42,123 bases of DNA from contig NZ_JACAOA010000020.1 of NCBI RefSeq assembly GCF_014049385.1, forward strand, positions 1 to 42,123, given 5' to 3'. A program made the translations under genes and the position numbers. This DNA comes from Ruoffia halotolerans. GTDB taxonomy: Bacteria; Bacillota; Bacilli; Lactobacillales; Aerococcaceae. A model generated the notes under the pieces. That model saw nothing but the letters and a program-made list of their open reading frames with translations, was not told where the DNA came from and searched no databases. Of the stretch, positions 30,801 through 40,260 are shown in pieces (position 1 is the first letter of the stretch; each line of letters opens with the position of its first letter).

Positions 30801-31822
30801 TAAGTAAAGATTGGCACTATGTTTTTAGTGATGATATCTTTTGCTTCATCTCGTAATTCTTTGAGTTCAGCAACTATTTCATAATCTTCGGAAGTTTTCT
30901 TATTTGCTTTCCATTTGCCAAATTGAATTGAACTCGCTTGTGAGAACAGATCCTCAAGTTTATCTTCTCTTGACAAACCAAATAAAAGATTTGCTTGTTG
31001 TAAATCAGCTTGAATGATTGGTTCATACTTAGAAACGCCCTCATCGGAGAGAGAATGCAGTAAACTTGTGGCTGTTTCAAGTAATTTAATGGCTTGCAGG
31101 CTATTAGTTTCAAGCACAAATTTAATTGTTTGTTTATATAATAAACTATCTTTAAATGTTACAAAATTAGCACTTGCGGTGTTTGCTTCTTCCAACCACA
31201 AAGTTGGATTCGTTTGTGAGCGGGCAAATTTATAAATATCAATGATCGTATCGAATAATGCGTCATCAGAACGCACACTCCCATATCGCGCTAGAAGTGA
31301 TTGATAAATTTCTGGCGTAATAGCTTCAATTTCAGAAGACGCATCATGAATTGAAGCAATCATGTCATCCCAGACATCATGATAAATTAATTGTACTTGA
31401 GTCTGATCTGTTACTAATGAAAAATTAGGATTAAAATCAATTAAATAAAAGAAATTTTGGATGATTTCTAGACAGAAAGAATGCAGTGTTTGAATATTTG
31501 CCTTAGGTAAAAGAGATAACTGGTGTGTTAATCTTCTTTGTTCCTCTGGATTCAGTGTTTCATTCACTGCGTCTTTTAATCTGCTCTCCATTCTTTCTTT
31601 CATTTCATTCGCTGCAGCTTCAGTAAATGTTACAACTAATAACTCATCAACATTGGCAAATCCTTGTAAGATATGATTAAAAATCCGTTCAATTAAAACT
31701 GTCGTTTTTCCCGAACCTGCGGAAGCAGAAACAAGGATATTACTCCCTTTATGTTGGATTGCTTCCCATTGTTCATCGTTAAAATTCGAATTGAGCGGTT
31801 TAGGTTCTATATTATTCATCAT
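27899..31822 (-). CDS. addA: ATP-dependent helicase/nuclease subunit A (AddA/RexA)
   Basis: UvrD-type helicase plus nuclease subunit of the AddAB double-strand break end-resection enzyme, about 1307 residues. Helicase motifs: NDEQWEAIQ, Walker A SASAGSGKTT (about 32-41), VDELLVVTFTEAAA, MIDEYQDIN, MVGDVKQSIYGFR, LDKNYRS, LMTVHASKGLEFP and KLYVALTRCEQKL. The RecB-type nuclease is near the C terminus (VIYDYKTDRYKP with D and K, then RFQISLYSKAL). The start is ambiguous: GTG 31840, ATG 31831, and ATGs 31822 and 31819 all overlap the addB end. None has an ideal ribosome site; I use 31822. Translation is probably coupled to addB. Confidence 0.95.
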   Translation of the reverse strand: MMNNIEPKPLNSNFNDEQWEAIQHKGSNILVSASAGSGKTTVLIERIFNHILQGFANVDELLVVTFTEAAANEMKERMESRLKDAVNETLNPEEQRRLTHQLSLLPKANIQTLHSFCLEIIQNFFYLIDFNPNFSLVTDQTQVQLIYHDVWDDMIASIHDASSEIEAITPEIYQSLLARYGSVRSDDALFDTIIDIYKFARSQTNPTLWLEEANTASANFVTFKDSLLYKQTIKFVLETNSLQAIKLLETATSLLHSLSDEGVSKYEPIIQADLQQANLLFGLSREDKLEDLFSQASSIQFGKWKANKKTSEDYEIVAELKELRDEAKDIITKNIVPIFTYEYELTEKVEKEQGHIISSLSQLTKLFMDRLAEHKTSINIIDYNDLEHLALEILAPLKKDSEQRQVSSAALFYHKKFKEIMIDEYQDINDIQNEILYFLSHETRDELNDNLFMVGDVKQSIYGFRMAEPSLFLNRYLNYANSSEDKLIILDKNYRSRDEILQFTNFVFERVMDSEFGEMNYGKAESLTTGNKSFEPEAPHEEFNIQLLLYEKENQESEEVDEAVRDDIALADTSLEAESHIIAQDIRNKLAEGYLIYDKKLKKRRPVTFSDFVILTPTRKPFLIAQLILESYDVPIYAQKVENYFQRQEVQLMLALLKLIDNPLQDIPLVAILRSYFVQLDDEALSKIRIHSPNGLFYEAVLAYLNDPETQESDKDIHQKLSNFFKQLTHWNALSKRISLVDLIWTIYQETSFLDYVAGLNNGVQREANLHALYEKALEFEQSQYKGVFGFIRYIEKVMQQQNDLAEPVLLDGEQNFVRLMTVHASKGLEFPIVYLMDTAKKFNLQDARSKSYIASKHFGISSDYYDFENRIKFASFTKQAFKIEKENMLKAEEMRKLYVALTRCEQKLMIVGTIKNEEEWHTKQEATQDKSNHETLMVPLQERQSASSWLDWIRQAIAKGQTDSGLAEFNLSQLNIEFIDLQSIVDLQIQYQIPLNYSKKPNLAKQIGRLDVNDLSDQSVYNHMKQLFNYNYTYELATNTSSYQSVSELKRLYEEPRIEKIAYFSDRSGNSLESQEIDDQENSSTIQGIRYTEDTFEPPKFIDNLETKPNYAEIGSATHFLLQQLDFSILAEKNQTQLNEILIETSQSLVETKHISKELAELINYDSVITFIQSELGQLTIEHAGRVKKEHAFSYLTPALKLFENNIAAENMKELSEDQLLIHGVIDNFIEFDEDIVIYDYKTDRYKPYANMTKEEQIEQIVNKYRFQISLYSKALTIAYNKPIRQAYIVLLDFGVSIPIDTMYQL

Positions 31823-34800
31823 TTTCTTCATCTTCCCCACTTTCGTCCAATTCTAATAACATTTCTTGTATGATATTCTTTTTATTAATTGTCTTTTCCC
31901 GGTATGCCTGATAATTCTCAGTTGAATCGAACCCACTAATTACCCGGTATTCCGGTTGTAAGGATGTTGTATATTGATTCTCTCTGAAGGGTTTTAATTC
32001 AATCACACCGCTTTGAATTTGATTCGCTGCTTGTTTAAATTTCATGTGAACGAATTTTAAGAGTATATCTAACTCTTCTTCTGTAAATACCCGGCTAAAG
32101 GTATTGTATAGTCCACCTTTTTTAAACTTCACAGGATATACAAGACTATTATTGGTCACTTCTATACTTGAATCAATATAGGTTAATTGTTCCTCATCAA
32201 CACTAACAAAACCGTTGAAAATATTCTCAGATAGTTGTAACTCTTCCATAGCTTCAAAAGTATCCGGCATTGAAGCCTCTTTAAAAGCAGTGTAGGAGTG
32301 GATTAAGGGTTGGTAAAATGCGCCGAAAGCCTTTGTATCCGGATAATTGCTTAAAGCAACACTTAAATAAGTTAATACTTGTAAATCAAGCCCATAATAC
32401 GTATCGACAACATTAAATTCCTTCTTACCTGACTTATAATCAACAATTTGTAAGAAAGTATCGTTGGATGTTTTAGCAATATCCACCCGGTCAATCTTCC
32501 CGCTAATACTTAGTTGTCCACCACTATTTAATGGGTAGATAAATCCTTTTAATTGATCTGGGGATGGTGAGATTCCAAAGACTGCCTCAGATTGAATTGA
32601 AGTCATCTTCGTTCGTTTCTGTTGGGCCTGGCTAAATTTTATAAATCGGAATAATTGCTCGTCCATTTGTGTTTTAATCGCATTAAACTTCGCATGACTA
32701 AACATAATATTGAATCGTTCATCTTGTTCTAGCTTTCCTTTTACTTGGTTAAATAATTGATTTAAGTTGCTCATATCAATTTGTCTTAAATCTAATTTCT
32801 TATCAATTAACAGTCGTGTAAATGAATCTAAGAAGTCATGGAAATAATCTCCCGACCGCGCATAATCTAGTTCAAATAATTTTCTCTCTTTTATCTTTAA
32901 ACCATGTAATAAGAAATGGCTAAAAGGATCTTGGAAATATTGTTCAATTTTCGAAACAGATGCATGGATATCTTTACCAAATAATTGTATAGCAATTTTT
33001 GGATCGATATTCGAAGGTAACTCATTGAATTTCGCCACTGCTTCTACTATGGCTTCGATGGATTGACGCGTTTGTTTCTCTACACCATCATAGTCATTCA
33101 TTACTAAAAATACTTGTTTATGCAGATCATTTAGTAAACCTTCATCTTGAGTGAGATAATGTGATAATTGTAGTAATAAATTTTGTTCCATACTATATTT
33201 ACCAAAAGTACTCGAGTGTAGATGTTCCAATTCAGATACTAGGTCATGCGTAAATATATAAGTTGGAAGTTTCAAGTATTGCACTATTTGAGAAATATAT
33301 GGACTTAATTGCATACTTTGATTATTTACACTCGTAGCATAACTAAAGTATATTCGTTCGGACGCATTCAGTAATAATTGATACGCCAATAATAATTCTT
33401 GACTATATTGTTGTTCATTAAGCTTCATTAAATATTGATGTGGAAGTAAATCTTTTTGAAGTAACTCCCTTGATGCTTCATCTAATAAAGAAGATGTTGG
33501 TCGATTAAGCGGCAAGGTTTTGTCATCCATACCAATATAGAAAGCAATCTTAAATGGTTGTACTTGTGGACTTTCAACACTTGTTAACGTCACTTGATCG
33601 AGTGTTGCAGGGATTATATGGTAACTTGATTCACTTAAACCAGCAATCAATAACTCGACAAATAAAGAATATGAAATAGTTTGATCTTGATAAATTTCAT
33701 TAAACTCATCAAGTAAATCAACAAATACTTGCCACACTTGCTCGTCTCGGCGAGAAGATTCTACTTCACCTGTATCAATGGAAGTGTCGCGTTGTTTAAC
33801 AAATTGATCACGAACGCCTAGATCAAGCATTAATTGATAGAGCCAAGCTCCAGCCTTTTGACCCGTCATTGGACTCTCCCATACTTTAAAGACTTGACTG
33901 ACATCTGAAATTAGCCATTGTCTCCATTTTTCAGAAAGTTCTTTCAACGTAGAATGTTGCGTCCAATCTCCATTCTGAACAAGTTTGGCTTCGTCTTCGA
34001 AACGCCATATGAAATTTGGTTTAATTAAACGGTAACCAAAATATCCATTAGCTAAAATAATGTTCTCAAAGTAATTCACTTCTCGGTCTTTAATTTGCTC
34101 TTGTTGGTCTAGGGGTGTGTCTTTTAAAAACTCTGGAATAATTAAACCAGACTTCAAGAAACCCATGACGTCATCGTATTTCCAATTATAAAGTTTTAAA
34201 TTCAATAGGCTTTCAAGTAAAAGAACAAAAGGATGTTGATTCATCTTGGCAACATTATCTACAAAAATAGGTATATCATTCGCATCAAAATACGGTTTTG
34301 CTATCACTTGATATCTATCAAAGTCGCGTGTCATAACAACGATGTCTTGATATCGGTAACCCTCAGTAGCAACTAAATAGTGAATTTGGTTACTAACATG
34401 ACGTAACTCCGTTTGAATTGTATCCGCCTGCCAAATTTCAATTGGTGGGCTCAAATACTTCGTTTTCTCATCTTCTATACTCATGCCTATTTCTTGAATA
34501 TCTTTAAATAATTTCGCAGTCGTTAGTAAATCAGTCCCGATTGTATGAAATGGTCGCTTAATGTCCCAATCCGGTAACACTTTTATTTGATTAAATTGTG
34601 CTAACGCCTTTACTTGATGGTAAGTATAGCGAATTGTATCCAATATTGGCTGAAACGTTTGGCTATTGGCTAGTGAATGAGTAATAGGTAATGTGAGCCA
34701 TACATCACTGAAAGTGGCTGATAATTGCATTAAAAGGCTCATCTGCTGTGCATTAAAATAATAATAATGATCAATAATCGCGTAAAGGTCCGTTAATTGC

Positions 34801-35417
34801 CCCTCACTTTTAATATAGGCTTCTAATTGTTCTAAAGTGCTATATTGTGATACTTCTAAAAGTTCAATTCTCTCAATAAATTTCGTATAAATTAGTTGAA
34901 TTTCGACAATTTTTTGTTGTTCTAAATTAGGTATGTCTTCACTCATATCTGAAACATCAATATGTGTATCCGTCGTTATGCGTGATAAATCTTCGGGCGT
35001 TATATTACCTTCGATAAGCTCAGTAAATAATGATAATAGCTTATCAATGAAACCTTGATGATTAATTTGTCCTCTTAATACAATGAGGTCATCTTTTAAT
35101 TCACTAAGCAATTGTCTAATGATCATCGTTAAACCAACATCAGATATTGACTGTTTGTTAGGGCTTTGGGGGCGAATCATAAACCAAGCGAGTCGCGTGA
35201 AACTAACCACTTGTAATGACATCATCGCTGCTTCTTCCTGTCCTTTAACTTCTTCGATGGTATTTAGGACAAATGTCTCCATATCAAACTTTAAATGGTC
35301 AGGAACAATATAATAAATCGTTGCATTCGGATTCGTTTCAAGAATATGTAATAATTTTTCAATAATAACCCGTTTTTTATTTACTGAAAGATCTCCAGTT
35401 ATAATTTGTAACCCCAT
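31812..35417 (-). CDS. addB: ATP-dependent nuclease subunit B (AddB/RexB type)
   Basis: Partner of AddA, 1201 residues. The C-terminal nuclease motif QIVDYKSGKKEF, with YYGLDLQVLTYL after it, is intact. The Walker A expected at the N terminus is degenerate (IITGDLSVNKKRV), and I see no cysteine in the protein, so the four-cysteine iron-sulfur clamp of Bacillus AddB is missing. The place where one ligand sits in Bacillus reads YFQDPFSHFLLHGLKIKERK. These are features of the RexB branch of Lactobacillales. AAAGGAG precedes ATG 35417. It is the first gene of the addBA operon; its end overlaps the start of addA. The tail is very acidic (DESGEDEENDE). Confidence 0.94.
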   Translation of the reverse strand: MGLQIITGDLSVNKKRVIIEKLLHILETNPNATIYYIVPDHLKFDMETFVLNTIEEVKGQEEAAMMSLQVVSFTRLAWFMIRPQSPNKQSISDVGLTMIIRQLLSELKDDLIVLRGQINHQGFIDKLLSLFTELIEGNITPEDLSRITTDTHIDVSDMSEDIPNLEQQKIVEIQLIYTKFIERIELLEVSQYSTLEQLEAYIKSEGQLTDLYAIIDHYYYFNAQQMSLLMQLSATFSDVWLTLPITHSLANSQTFQPILDTIRYTYHQVKALAQFNQIKVLPDWDIKRPFHTIGTDLLTTAKLFKDIQEIGMSIEDEKTKYLSPPIEIWQADTIQTELRHVSNQIHYLVATEGYRYQDIVVMTRDFDRYQVIAKPYFDANDIPIFVDNVAKMNQHPFVLLLESLLNLKLYNWKYDDVMGFLKSGLIIPEFLKDTPLDQQEQIKDREVNYFENIILANGYFGYRLIKPNFIWRFEDEAKLVQNGDWTQHSTLKELSEKWRQWLISDVSQVFKVWESPMTGQKAGAWLYQLMLDLGVRDQFVKQRDTSIDTGEVESSRRDEQVWQVFVDLLDEFNEIYQDQTISYSLFVELLIAGLSESSYHIIPATLDQVTLTSVESPQVQPFKIAFYIGMDDKTLPLNRPTSSLLDEASRELLQKDLLPHQYLMKLNEQQYSQELLLAYQLLLNASERIYFSYATSVNNQSMQLSPYISQIVQYLKLPTYIFTHDLVSELEHLHSSTFGKYSMEQNLLLQLSHYLTQDEGLLNDLHKQVFLVMNDYDGVEKQTRQSIEAIVEAVAKFNELPSNIDPKIAIQLFGKDIHASVSKIEQYFQDPFSHFLLHGLKIKERKLFELDYARSGDYFHDFLDSFTRLLIDKKLDLRQIDMSNLNQLFNQVKGKLEQDERFNIMFSHAKFNAIKTQMDEQLFRFIKFSQAQQKRTKMTSIQSEAVFGISPSPDQLKGFIYPLNSGGQLSISGKIDRVDIAKTSNDTFLQIVDYKSGKKEFNVVDTYYGLDLQVLTYLSVALSNYPDTKAFGAFYQPLIHSYTAFKEASMPDTFEAMEELQLSENIFNGFVSVDEEQLTYIDSSIEVTNNSLVYPVKFKKGGLYNTFSRVFTEEELDILLKFVHMKFKQAANQIQSGVIELKPFRENQYTTSLQPEYRVISGFDSTENYQAYREKTINKKNIIQEMLLELDESGEDEENDE

Positions 35418-35475
35418 TCTTTACTCCTTTCAATAAACTATTCTGTCGCTTTAATCTCATTAAATCTAAGAAAAG

Positions 35476-35512
35476 ACGGAAATATAACCAAAATACCTGG
35501 TATAATTTCCGT
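35476..35512 (-). terminator. Terminator of the trmK-nif3-pepT-thioesterase operon
   Basis: ACGGAAATATAACC (35476-35489) pairs imperfectly with GGTATAATTTCCGT (35499-35512). Minus-strand T-rich sequence (CTTTTCTTAGATTT) follows. Confidence 0.65.
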
Positions 35513-35526
35513 TTCTTAAATAATTA

Positions 35527-35886
35527 TTATAATTTTCCTAAAAATCTTTCTTTGTTTACTTTCGCTCTTTTATGATCAGCCGAGGCAATTAATTGCCCAT
35601 CGACTATAGCTTCAAGTGAAAGTGTCAATATAGATTTATTTTGTTCTATTATTTTAGCTGTAATGCAAACCAATTTTCCAACGGCTGTTGGCGCTATGTG
35701 TTTGATAGAAAACTCAATTCCAACTGTTGTTTCGTCATTGTCAGTGTAATTTTGACACAATTCATAAGAAACATTTTCCATCCAGGCCATTATACTCGGT
35801 GATGATAAAACTTCTAAGCCACCTGATCCAACAGAGGCTGCTGTAACATCAGCTTGTACTGTGAATTCTTTGGTCAATGTCTTCAT
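35527..35886 (-). CDS. Hot-dog thioesterase (fluoroacetyl-CoA thioesterase-like)
   Basis: Hot-dog fold acyl-CoA thioesterase-like protein of 119 residues. Landmarks are VGSGGLEVLSSPSIMAWMEN (hot-dog helix), YTDNDETTVGIEFSIKHIAP with His near residue 64, and a closing strand pair LTLSLEAIVDGQLIASADHK. E37 and H64, with S31 near the Thr position of FlK, are candidate catalytic residues. The family is common in Firmicutes and probably clears small acyl-CoAs; actual substrate unknown. It starts 14 bases after pepT and is the last gene of the four-gene operon. Confidence 0.83.
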   Translation of the reverse strand: MKTLTKEFTVQADVTAASVGSGGLEVLSSPSIMAWMENVSYELCQNYTDNDETTVGIEFSIKHIAPTAVGKLVCITAKIIEQNKSILTLSLEAIVDGQLIASADHKRAKVNKERFLGKL

Positions 35887-35900
35887 TATCTAATTAACCC

Positions 35901-37139
35901 TTAAAATTTTTTTGCGTTTAGTTCAACAATTTTAATAATGACATTTGTGGCTTTTTCCATTGTTTCTACTGAAACAAACTCGAATCGACCATGCATATTT
36001 TCTCCACCGGCGAAGATATTAGGTGTAGGTATTCCCATGAAACTAATTTTAGACCCATCAGTTCCTCCACGAATTGGATAGATTCTTGGTTGGATATCTA
36101 ATGTTTCCATGGCATTTTGGGCTAATTCAACGGGGGTCATATCTTTCTCAATAATTTCACCCATATTGTAATATTGATCTTCCAACTCAAGTTCTAAGGG
36201 TTTAGATATATAGTTATCATTAATTTTGTTCACAGCGGATTGAACGAATGCTTTACGATCTTCAAATAATTTACGATCATGGTCGCGAATGATCATTCTT
36301 AAAACGGCTTTATCCACAGACCCCTCAACGTCAGAAATATGGTAGAACCCTTCTCGGTCCTCTGTGTGTTCTGGCACTTCAAGTTCTGGGAATTCATTTA
36401 TAAATTCTTTCATAACTGTAACTGCATTCAGCATCTTACCTTTGGCTGTACCCGGGTGGATGTTTTTCCCAGTAATTGTAACGGTTGCGCCCGCAGCATT
36501 AAAACTTTCATATTCTAATTCACCTTCAGGACCACCATCCATTGTATAGGCAAAATCAACATCAAAACCTTCAGCATCAAAGTGATCAGCCCCACGACCA
36601 ATCTCTTCATCTGGTCCAAATGCAACACGCACTTTACCATGTTCAATTTCTGGATGGTTCACTAGATATTCTACAGCTGTAATTATTTCAGCGATCCCTG
36701 CTTTATCATCCGCACCAAGTAAAGTCGTTCCATCTGTTGTAATTAGTGTTTCTCCAATGTAATTATTTAAGTTTGGAAAATCAACCGGATCCATGACGAT
36801 ATCTTCATCGGTGTTTAAAGTGATTGCGAGTCCATCATAATTTTCAATCACATTTGGTTGTACGTTTACAGAATTAAAATCTGCCGTATCAACGTGAGCA
36901 ATAAAACCAATTGAAGGGACCTCTTTTGATGTGTTCGCTGGTAATGTTGCTGTGACAAAGGCATTATTTGGATTAAGTTCTACCTCATCTAAGCCTATCT
37001 CTTTTAATTCTTCAACTAATAAATTTAATAAATCAAATTGTTTCTCTGTTGAAGGAATTGTATCGCTAAATGCATCTGAACGTGTATCTATCTTGGCATA
37101 TCTAATTAATCTCTCTTTTGTTTTTTCAAAAATACTCAT
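35901..37139 (-). CDS. pepT: Peptidase T (tripeptide aminopeptidase)
   Basis: Zinc aminopeptidase of 412 residues (M20B family; usual length about 410) that releases N-terminal residues from tripeptides in the cytoplasm. Metal and catalytic residues are H82 and D84 ([10 protein letters not shown]), D144 (LLGADDKAG), E178 and E179 (GPDEEIGRG), D201 ([14 protein letters not shown]) and H383 ([11 protein letters not shown]). [12 protein letters not shown] is another family block. Ribosome site AAAGGTGATATT. It lies 12 bases downstream of the Nif3-like gene and 14 bases upstream of the thioesterase gene in one operon. Confidence 0.96.
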   Translation of the reverse strand: MSIFEKTKERLIRYAKIDTRSDAFSDTIPSTEKQFDLLNLLVEELKEIGLDEVELNPNNAFVTATLPANTSKEVPSIGFIAHVDTADFNSVNVQPNVIENYDGLAITLNTDEDIVMDPVDFPNLNNYIGETLITTDGTTLLGADDKAGIAEIITAVEYLVNHPEIEHGKVRVAFGPDEEIGRGADHFDAEGFDVDFAYTMDGGPEGELEYESFNAAGATVTITGKNIHPGTAKGKMLNAVTVMKEFINEFPELEVPEHTEDREGFYHISDVEGSVDKAVLRMIIRDHDRKLFEDRKAFVQSAVNKINDNYISKPLELELEDQYYNMGEIIEKDMTPVELAQNAMETLDIQPRIYPIRGGTDGSKISFMGIPTPNIFAGGENMHGRFEFVSVETMEKATNVIIKIVELNAKKF

Positions 37140-37151
37140 AATATCACCTTT

Positions 37152-37961
37152 CTATTCGTACATAAATGGATTTGTGTTTGTAGTGCTCTCAATGACTTCA
37201 ATATCCCAATGATTCTCTTGAGCTAAGTTTTTAATAACTGTAGCCATTTTCTCTTTGAATATGTGTTCAATGTAATGACCACTATCAATAGTAAGTATAT
37301 CAAATTCATAGGCGTCTTGTCCTTTATGAAATGTAATGTCGCCTGTAATAAATACATCCGCTTCCTCGTCCAGAGCAGCTGATAGTGAATCAAAGGAAGA
37401 CCCACCAACAATGGCGACGCGATTGTATGCCTCTTTTGGTGTTCTTTCTATTAAAGTAAGGTTGTTCGCATTCAATTTATCTTTGATATAAGAAATTAAG
37501 TCTTGACGAACAAAGGTAACTGGCAAATTTCCCACTCGCCCTAAGCCACTTAAACCGTCTTCAGATGGCTCAAGTTCTTTGATGTCGTTAAGTTTTAAAG
37601 CATTAGCTAACCAATCATTCATCCCATTCAATGCTTTATCTAAATTAGTATGTAAGACAAAGACATTGATGTCATTTTTAATAAGTTCAGTATACATTCT
37701 TAAATCAGCTGTTGAATTATCGAAACGTTTGATGGGGTTAAAAAGTATCGGATGGTGAACAATCATCGTATCCACACCAAGTGCCAAAGCTTCTTCCACG
37801 ACTTCAGGTCTAACATCTAAGGTTGTCATTACTTTGCTAACATTGGCATCTTTATATCCAAAATGAAGTCCTACTTGATCCCATTCTTCAGCCAATTCGC
37901 TTGGATATAATTTATTCAAGTTATCCATTATTTCATTTAATCGTACCGACTGCCTATTCAT
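37152..37961 (-). CDS. Nif3-like dinuclear metal hexameric protein (YqfO family)
   Basis: 269 residues. Nif3/DUF34 family landmarks are EWDQVGLHFGY, TTLDVRPEVVEEAL, MIVHHPILF (H69, H70), FVLHTNLDKALNGMNDWLA, and the C-terminal ITGDITFHKGQDAYE and DSGHYIEHIF. The His and Glu residues bind two metals. It lacks the PII-like insert that makes Bacillus YqfO about 370 residues. Despite the old GTP cyclohydrolase label, the activity is not established. The ATG overlaps the trmK stop (ATGA), matching the conserved trmK-nif3 gene pair of Firmicutes. Confidence 0.92.
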   Translation of the reverse strand: MNRQSVRLNEIMDNLNKLYPSELAEEWDQVGLHFGYKDANVSKVMTTLDVRPEVVEEALALGVDTMIVHHPILFNPIKRFDNSTADLRMYTELIKNDINVFVLHTNLDKALNGMNDWLANALKLNDIKELEPSEDGLSGLGRVGNLPVTFVRQDLISYIKDKLNANNLTLIERTPKEAYNRVAIVGGSSFDSLSAALDEEADVFITGDITFHKGQDAYEFDILTIDSGHYIEHIFKEKMATVIKNLAQENHWDIEVIESTTNTNPFMYE

Positions 37962-38674
37962 TTTTCTAACACTTCCTTAATGCGTTGATATTTTTGTTCC
38001 AACTCTTCAAGTTTATCATTCTTGTCGTTTGTAGCAAGTTTAATGGAATTAATAATATATTCGGTACTTTCCAATTCACTTTTCCATTTAGAAAAGAATT
38101 CTTTGGACTGCTTTTGATAATTAATGGGTCCAAATAACAATTCCTCGTCATTTAATACTTGCTTTTCTTCATCAGGTAAATGTCTAGCAACAATTATTTC
38201 ATAATTATGTTTTTGTTCCTGGATTATATCCTCATCGATAATATGATATTTATTCTGAATTAACCACGAACGAAGTTGCGGTTCTGCAACATTCGGTTGT
38301 AGAATTAATGTATGTCCAGAAACAAGTTTATTCACACCTGCTTCAAGAATATTGCGAATCAAAATGCCTCCCATACCACAAATCGTCGCTAAGTTAATTA
38401 AATCATTTAAATTAACGACATCGAAGCCGTCTCCAAAACGTACATCAATGGAATCGTTTAATCCTTGTAAGCGAACTTCTTTTTGAGCGGACTGATAGGG
38501 GCCTTGGACAACTTCTCCAGCGATGGCGTATTCAATCGCATTGTTTAATACGAGATTACACGGTAAATAAGCATGATCACTTCCAATATCTGCTAAACGA
38601 ATTGGATTGTCTCCATGCTTTTCAACGAATTGAGCGACTCGATCGAGTCTTTTTGATAATGTGTTTGAATTCAT
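37958..38674 (-). CDS. trmK: tRNA (adenine(22)-N1)-methyltransferase TrmK
   Basis: SAM-dependent methyltransferase of 238 residues that makes m1A22 in bacterial tRNAs. The Rossmann SAM site is LADIGSDHAYLP (27-38), and AIAGEVVQGPYQSAQ is the second strand-loop. VRFGDGFDVV follows, and the catalytic-region motif ICGMGGILIRNIL is typical of the family. LILQPNVAEPQLRSWL starts the last core segment, and a C-terminal coiled-coil-like helix (DKLEELEQKYQRIKEVLE) ends the protein. AGAGGG precedes ATG 38674. First gene of the operon that continues with nif3, pepT and the thioesterase. Confidence 0.94.
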   Translation of the reverse strand: MNSNTLSKRLDRVAQFVEKHGDNPIRLADIGSDHAYLPCNLVLNNAIEYAIAGEVVQGPYQSAQKEVRLQGLNDSIDVRFGDGFDVVNLNDLINLATICGMGGILIRNILEAGVNKLVSGHTLILQPNVAEPQLRSWLIQNKYHIIDEDIIQEQKHNYEIIVARHLPDEEKQVLNDEELLFGPINYQKQSKEFFSKWKSELESTEYIINSIKLATNDKNDKLEELEQKYQRIKEVLEK

Positions 38675-38796
38675 ATTTTCCCTCTTAACTTCTTATAGAT
38701 AATACTTTAATTTTATCACTAAATATCAATTTATTTAAGTAAATTATACTAGTCATATTTTTTATACTTTTTCATAAAATTTTTAAAACAAAAAAA

Positions 38797-38819
38797 CGAT
38801 TAGTATCTGAGACTAATCG
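38797..38819 (-). terminator. Terminator of the amino acid ABC operon
   Basis: CGATTAGT (38797-38804) pairs with ACTAATCG (38812-38819). The minus strand continues with TTTTTTTTG. Confidence 0.88.
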
Positions 38820-38848
38820 CATCTGATTATATGTATTTCTCTTAAAAT

Positions 38849-39511
38849 TCATCTGCTCCTAGTATTCTTTGCTAATTTTTGTGCAATTTGTGAAATCGTA
38901 AAATTTACTACAAAGTAAATTAAAGCTAACAAGCCATATAGTACAAACACTTGCGAAGTTGCGGTATATCTTCCCATCAGTATATTGGCTTTACCTAATA
39001 ATTCTTGTAAAGCGAGTACGGACCATAGGAAACTCGTATCTTTTATCACTGTTACGAATTGTGACATAATCGCGGGTAACATATTTCGAATCGCTTGTGG
39101 AAGTATAATATGCCACATGATTTGCGAATTTGTTAATCCTTGTGATTCAGCTGCTTCAATCTCACCTTTAGCGACACTATTTAAGCCACCTCGAATAATT
39201 TCAGCTAAGGCAGCTGTCGTAAAGATAGTAAAGCTTGCTACACCTGCATCTACAGATTTTAGTCGGAAAATTAAAAATATTACAAATATCCATAAGATAT
39301 TCGGTACATTACGAACAATTTCAATATAAATCGTTGCGATCCATTTTAATATTCCTCTTTCCTGATTACGCATTATGGCGAGTATCGTACCAAATATTGA
39401 ACTTAAAAATATAGCGATAACAGAAATATAAAGCGTAAGATATAAACCCTCCAAAAGGAAAACCATATTGTTCACTGTAAATAATTCTTGTATTTGTTCC
39501 ATGAAACTCAT
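38849..39511 (-). CDS. Polar amino acid ABC transporter permease (second)
   Basis: HisM/GlnP-family permease of 220 residues with about five membrane segments. The EAA loop that touches the ATPase reads EIEAAESQGLTNSQIMWHII (about residues 117-136), followed by LPQAIRNMLPAIMSQFVTVI and KDTSFLWSVLALQELL. Together with the other permease it forms a heterodimeric channel for a polar amino acid, probably glutamine, glutamate or aspartate. AGAGGAGG ribosome site; 12 bases separate it from the first permease. Last gene of the four-gene operon, ended by the hairpin at 38797-38819. Confidence 0.93.
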   Translation of the reverse strand: MSFMEQIQELFTVNNMVFLLEGLYLTLYISVIAIFLSSIFGTILAIMRNQERGILKWIATIYIEIVRNVPNILWIFVIFLIFRLKSVDAGVASFTIFTTAALAEIIRGGLNSVAKGEIEAAESQGLTNSQIMWHIILPQAIRNMLPAIMSQFVTVIKDTSFLWSVLALQELLGKANILMGRYTATSQVFVLYGLLALIYFVVNFTISQIAQKLAKNTRSR

Positions 39512-39523
39512 TCTGATCCTCCT

Positions 39524-40231
39524 CTACCTAGTATAAGCTTTCTTATTCTTCTCTTCTAAGCGAATAGATAATTGCGTAAGTGGGAAACATAGTAGGAAGT
39601 ATAAAAAGGCAGCAAATGCAAAGGCTGGTACGTAGTGTAAATTCATCGACGACCAACTATTGGCAGTAAACATAATATCTGCTCCAGAAATAATAGCGAT
39701 AGCTGAAGTGTTTTTGATTAAGTTTACAACTTGATTTGTTAGTGCGGGTAACATAATTCTGAAAGCCTGTGGTAAAACTATTAACCACATACTTTCCCAA
39801 AAAGAAAAGCCTTGTGATAATGCTGCTTCCATTTGTCCTTTTGCCACCGAACCAATACCTGATCTTATAACTTCCGCAATATATGCTGCATGATAAAGAC
39901 CTACACAAATAATACCAATAATATACGTGTCTAAAACAATCCCTACCATTGGCAAGCCATAATATACAAAGAATATTTGAATTAATAAAGGTGTATTTTG
40001 AAATAACTCTACATAAATACGTGTGAATATTGAAAGTACTTTACTTCTTGATGAAGAACTAATTCCTAAAACCGTTCCTAATAGAAATGCGAATATTAAA
40101 GCACAAATCGAAATCCCAATAGTATAAATAAAGGCTTCCATGAAAAGGGGAATGTCTTTAAATAGATCGCCCCAACGATACAACGCAAAGGGTCCTTCTT
40201 GTAACCATGAGATACTTGATAACACTGACAT
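39524..40231 (-). CDS. Polar amino acid ABC transporter permease (first)
   Basis: HisM/GlnP-family permease of 235 residues. Its EAA loop reads QMEAALSQGFSFWESMWLIV, followed by LPQAFRIMLPALTNQVVNLI and KNTSAIAIISGADIMF. Five membrane segments are apparent. The strong ribosome site GAGGAGGG precedes ATG 40231. Between the receptor gene and this gene lies an 86-base gap with a perfect hairpin (40261-40292), which probably lowers permease expression relative to the receptor. Confidence 0.93.
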   Translation of the reverse strand: MSVLSSISWLQEGPFALYRWGDLFKDIPLFMEAFIYTIGISICALIFAFLLGTVLGISSSSRSKVLSIFTRIYVELFQNTPLLIQIFFVYYGLPMVGIVLDTYIIGIICVGLYHAAYIAEVIRSGIGSVAKGQMEAALSQGFSFWESMWLIVLPQAFRIMLPALTNQVVNLIKNTSAIAIISGADIMFTANSWSSMNLHYVPAFAFAAFLYFLLCFPLTQLSIRLEEKNKKAYTR

Positions 40232-40260
40232 GCTTTCCCTCCTCTAATTAACCGTAAAGA

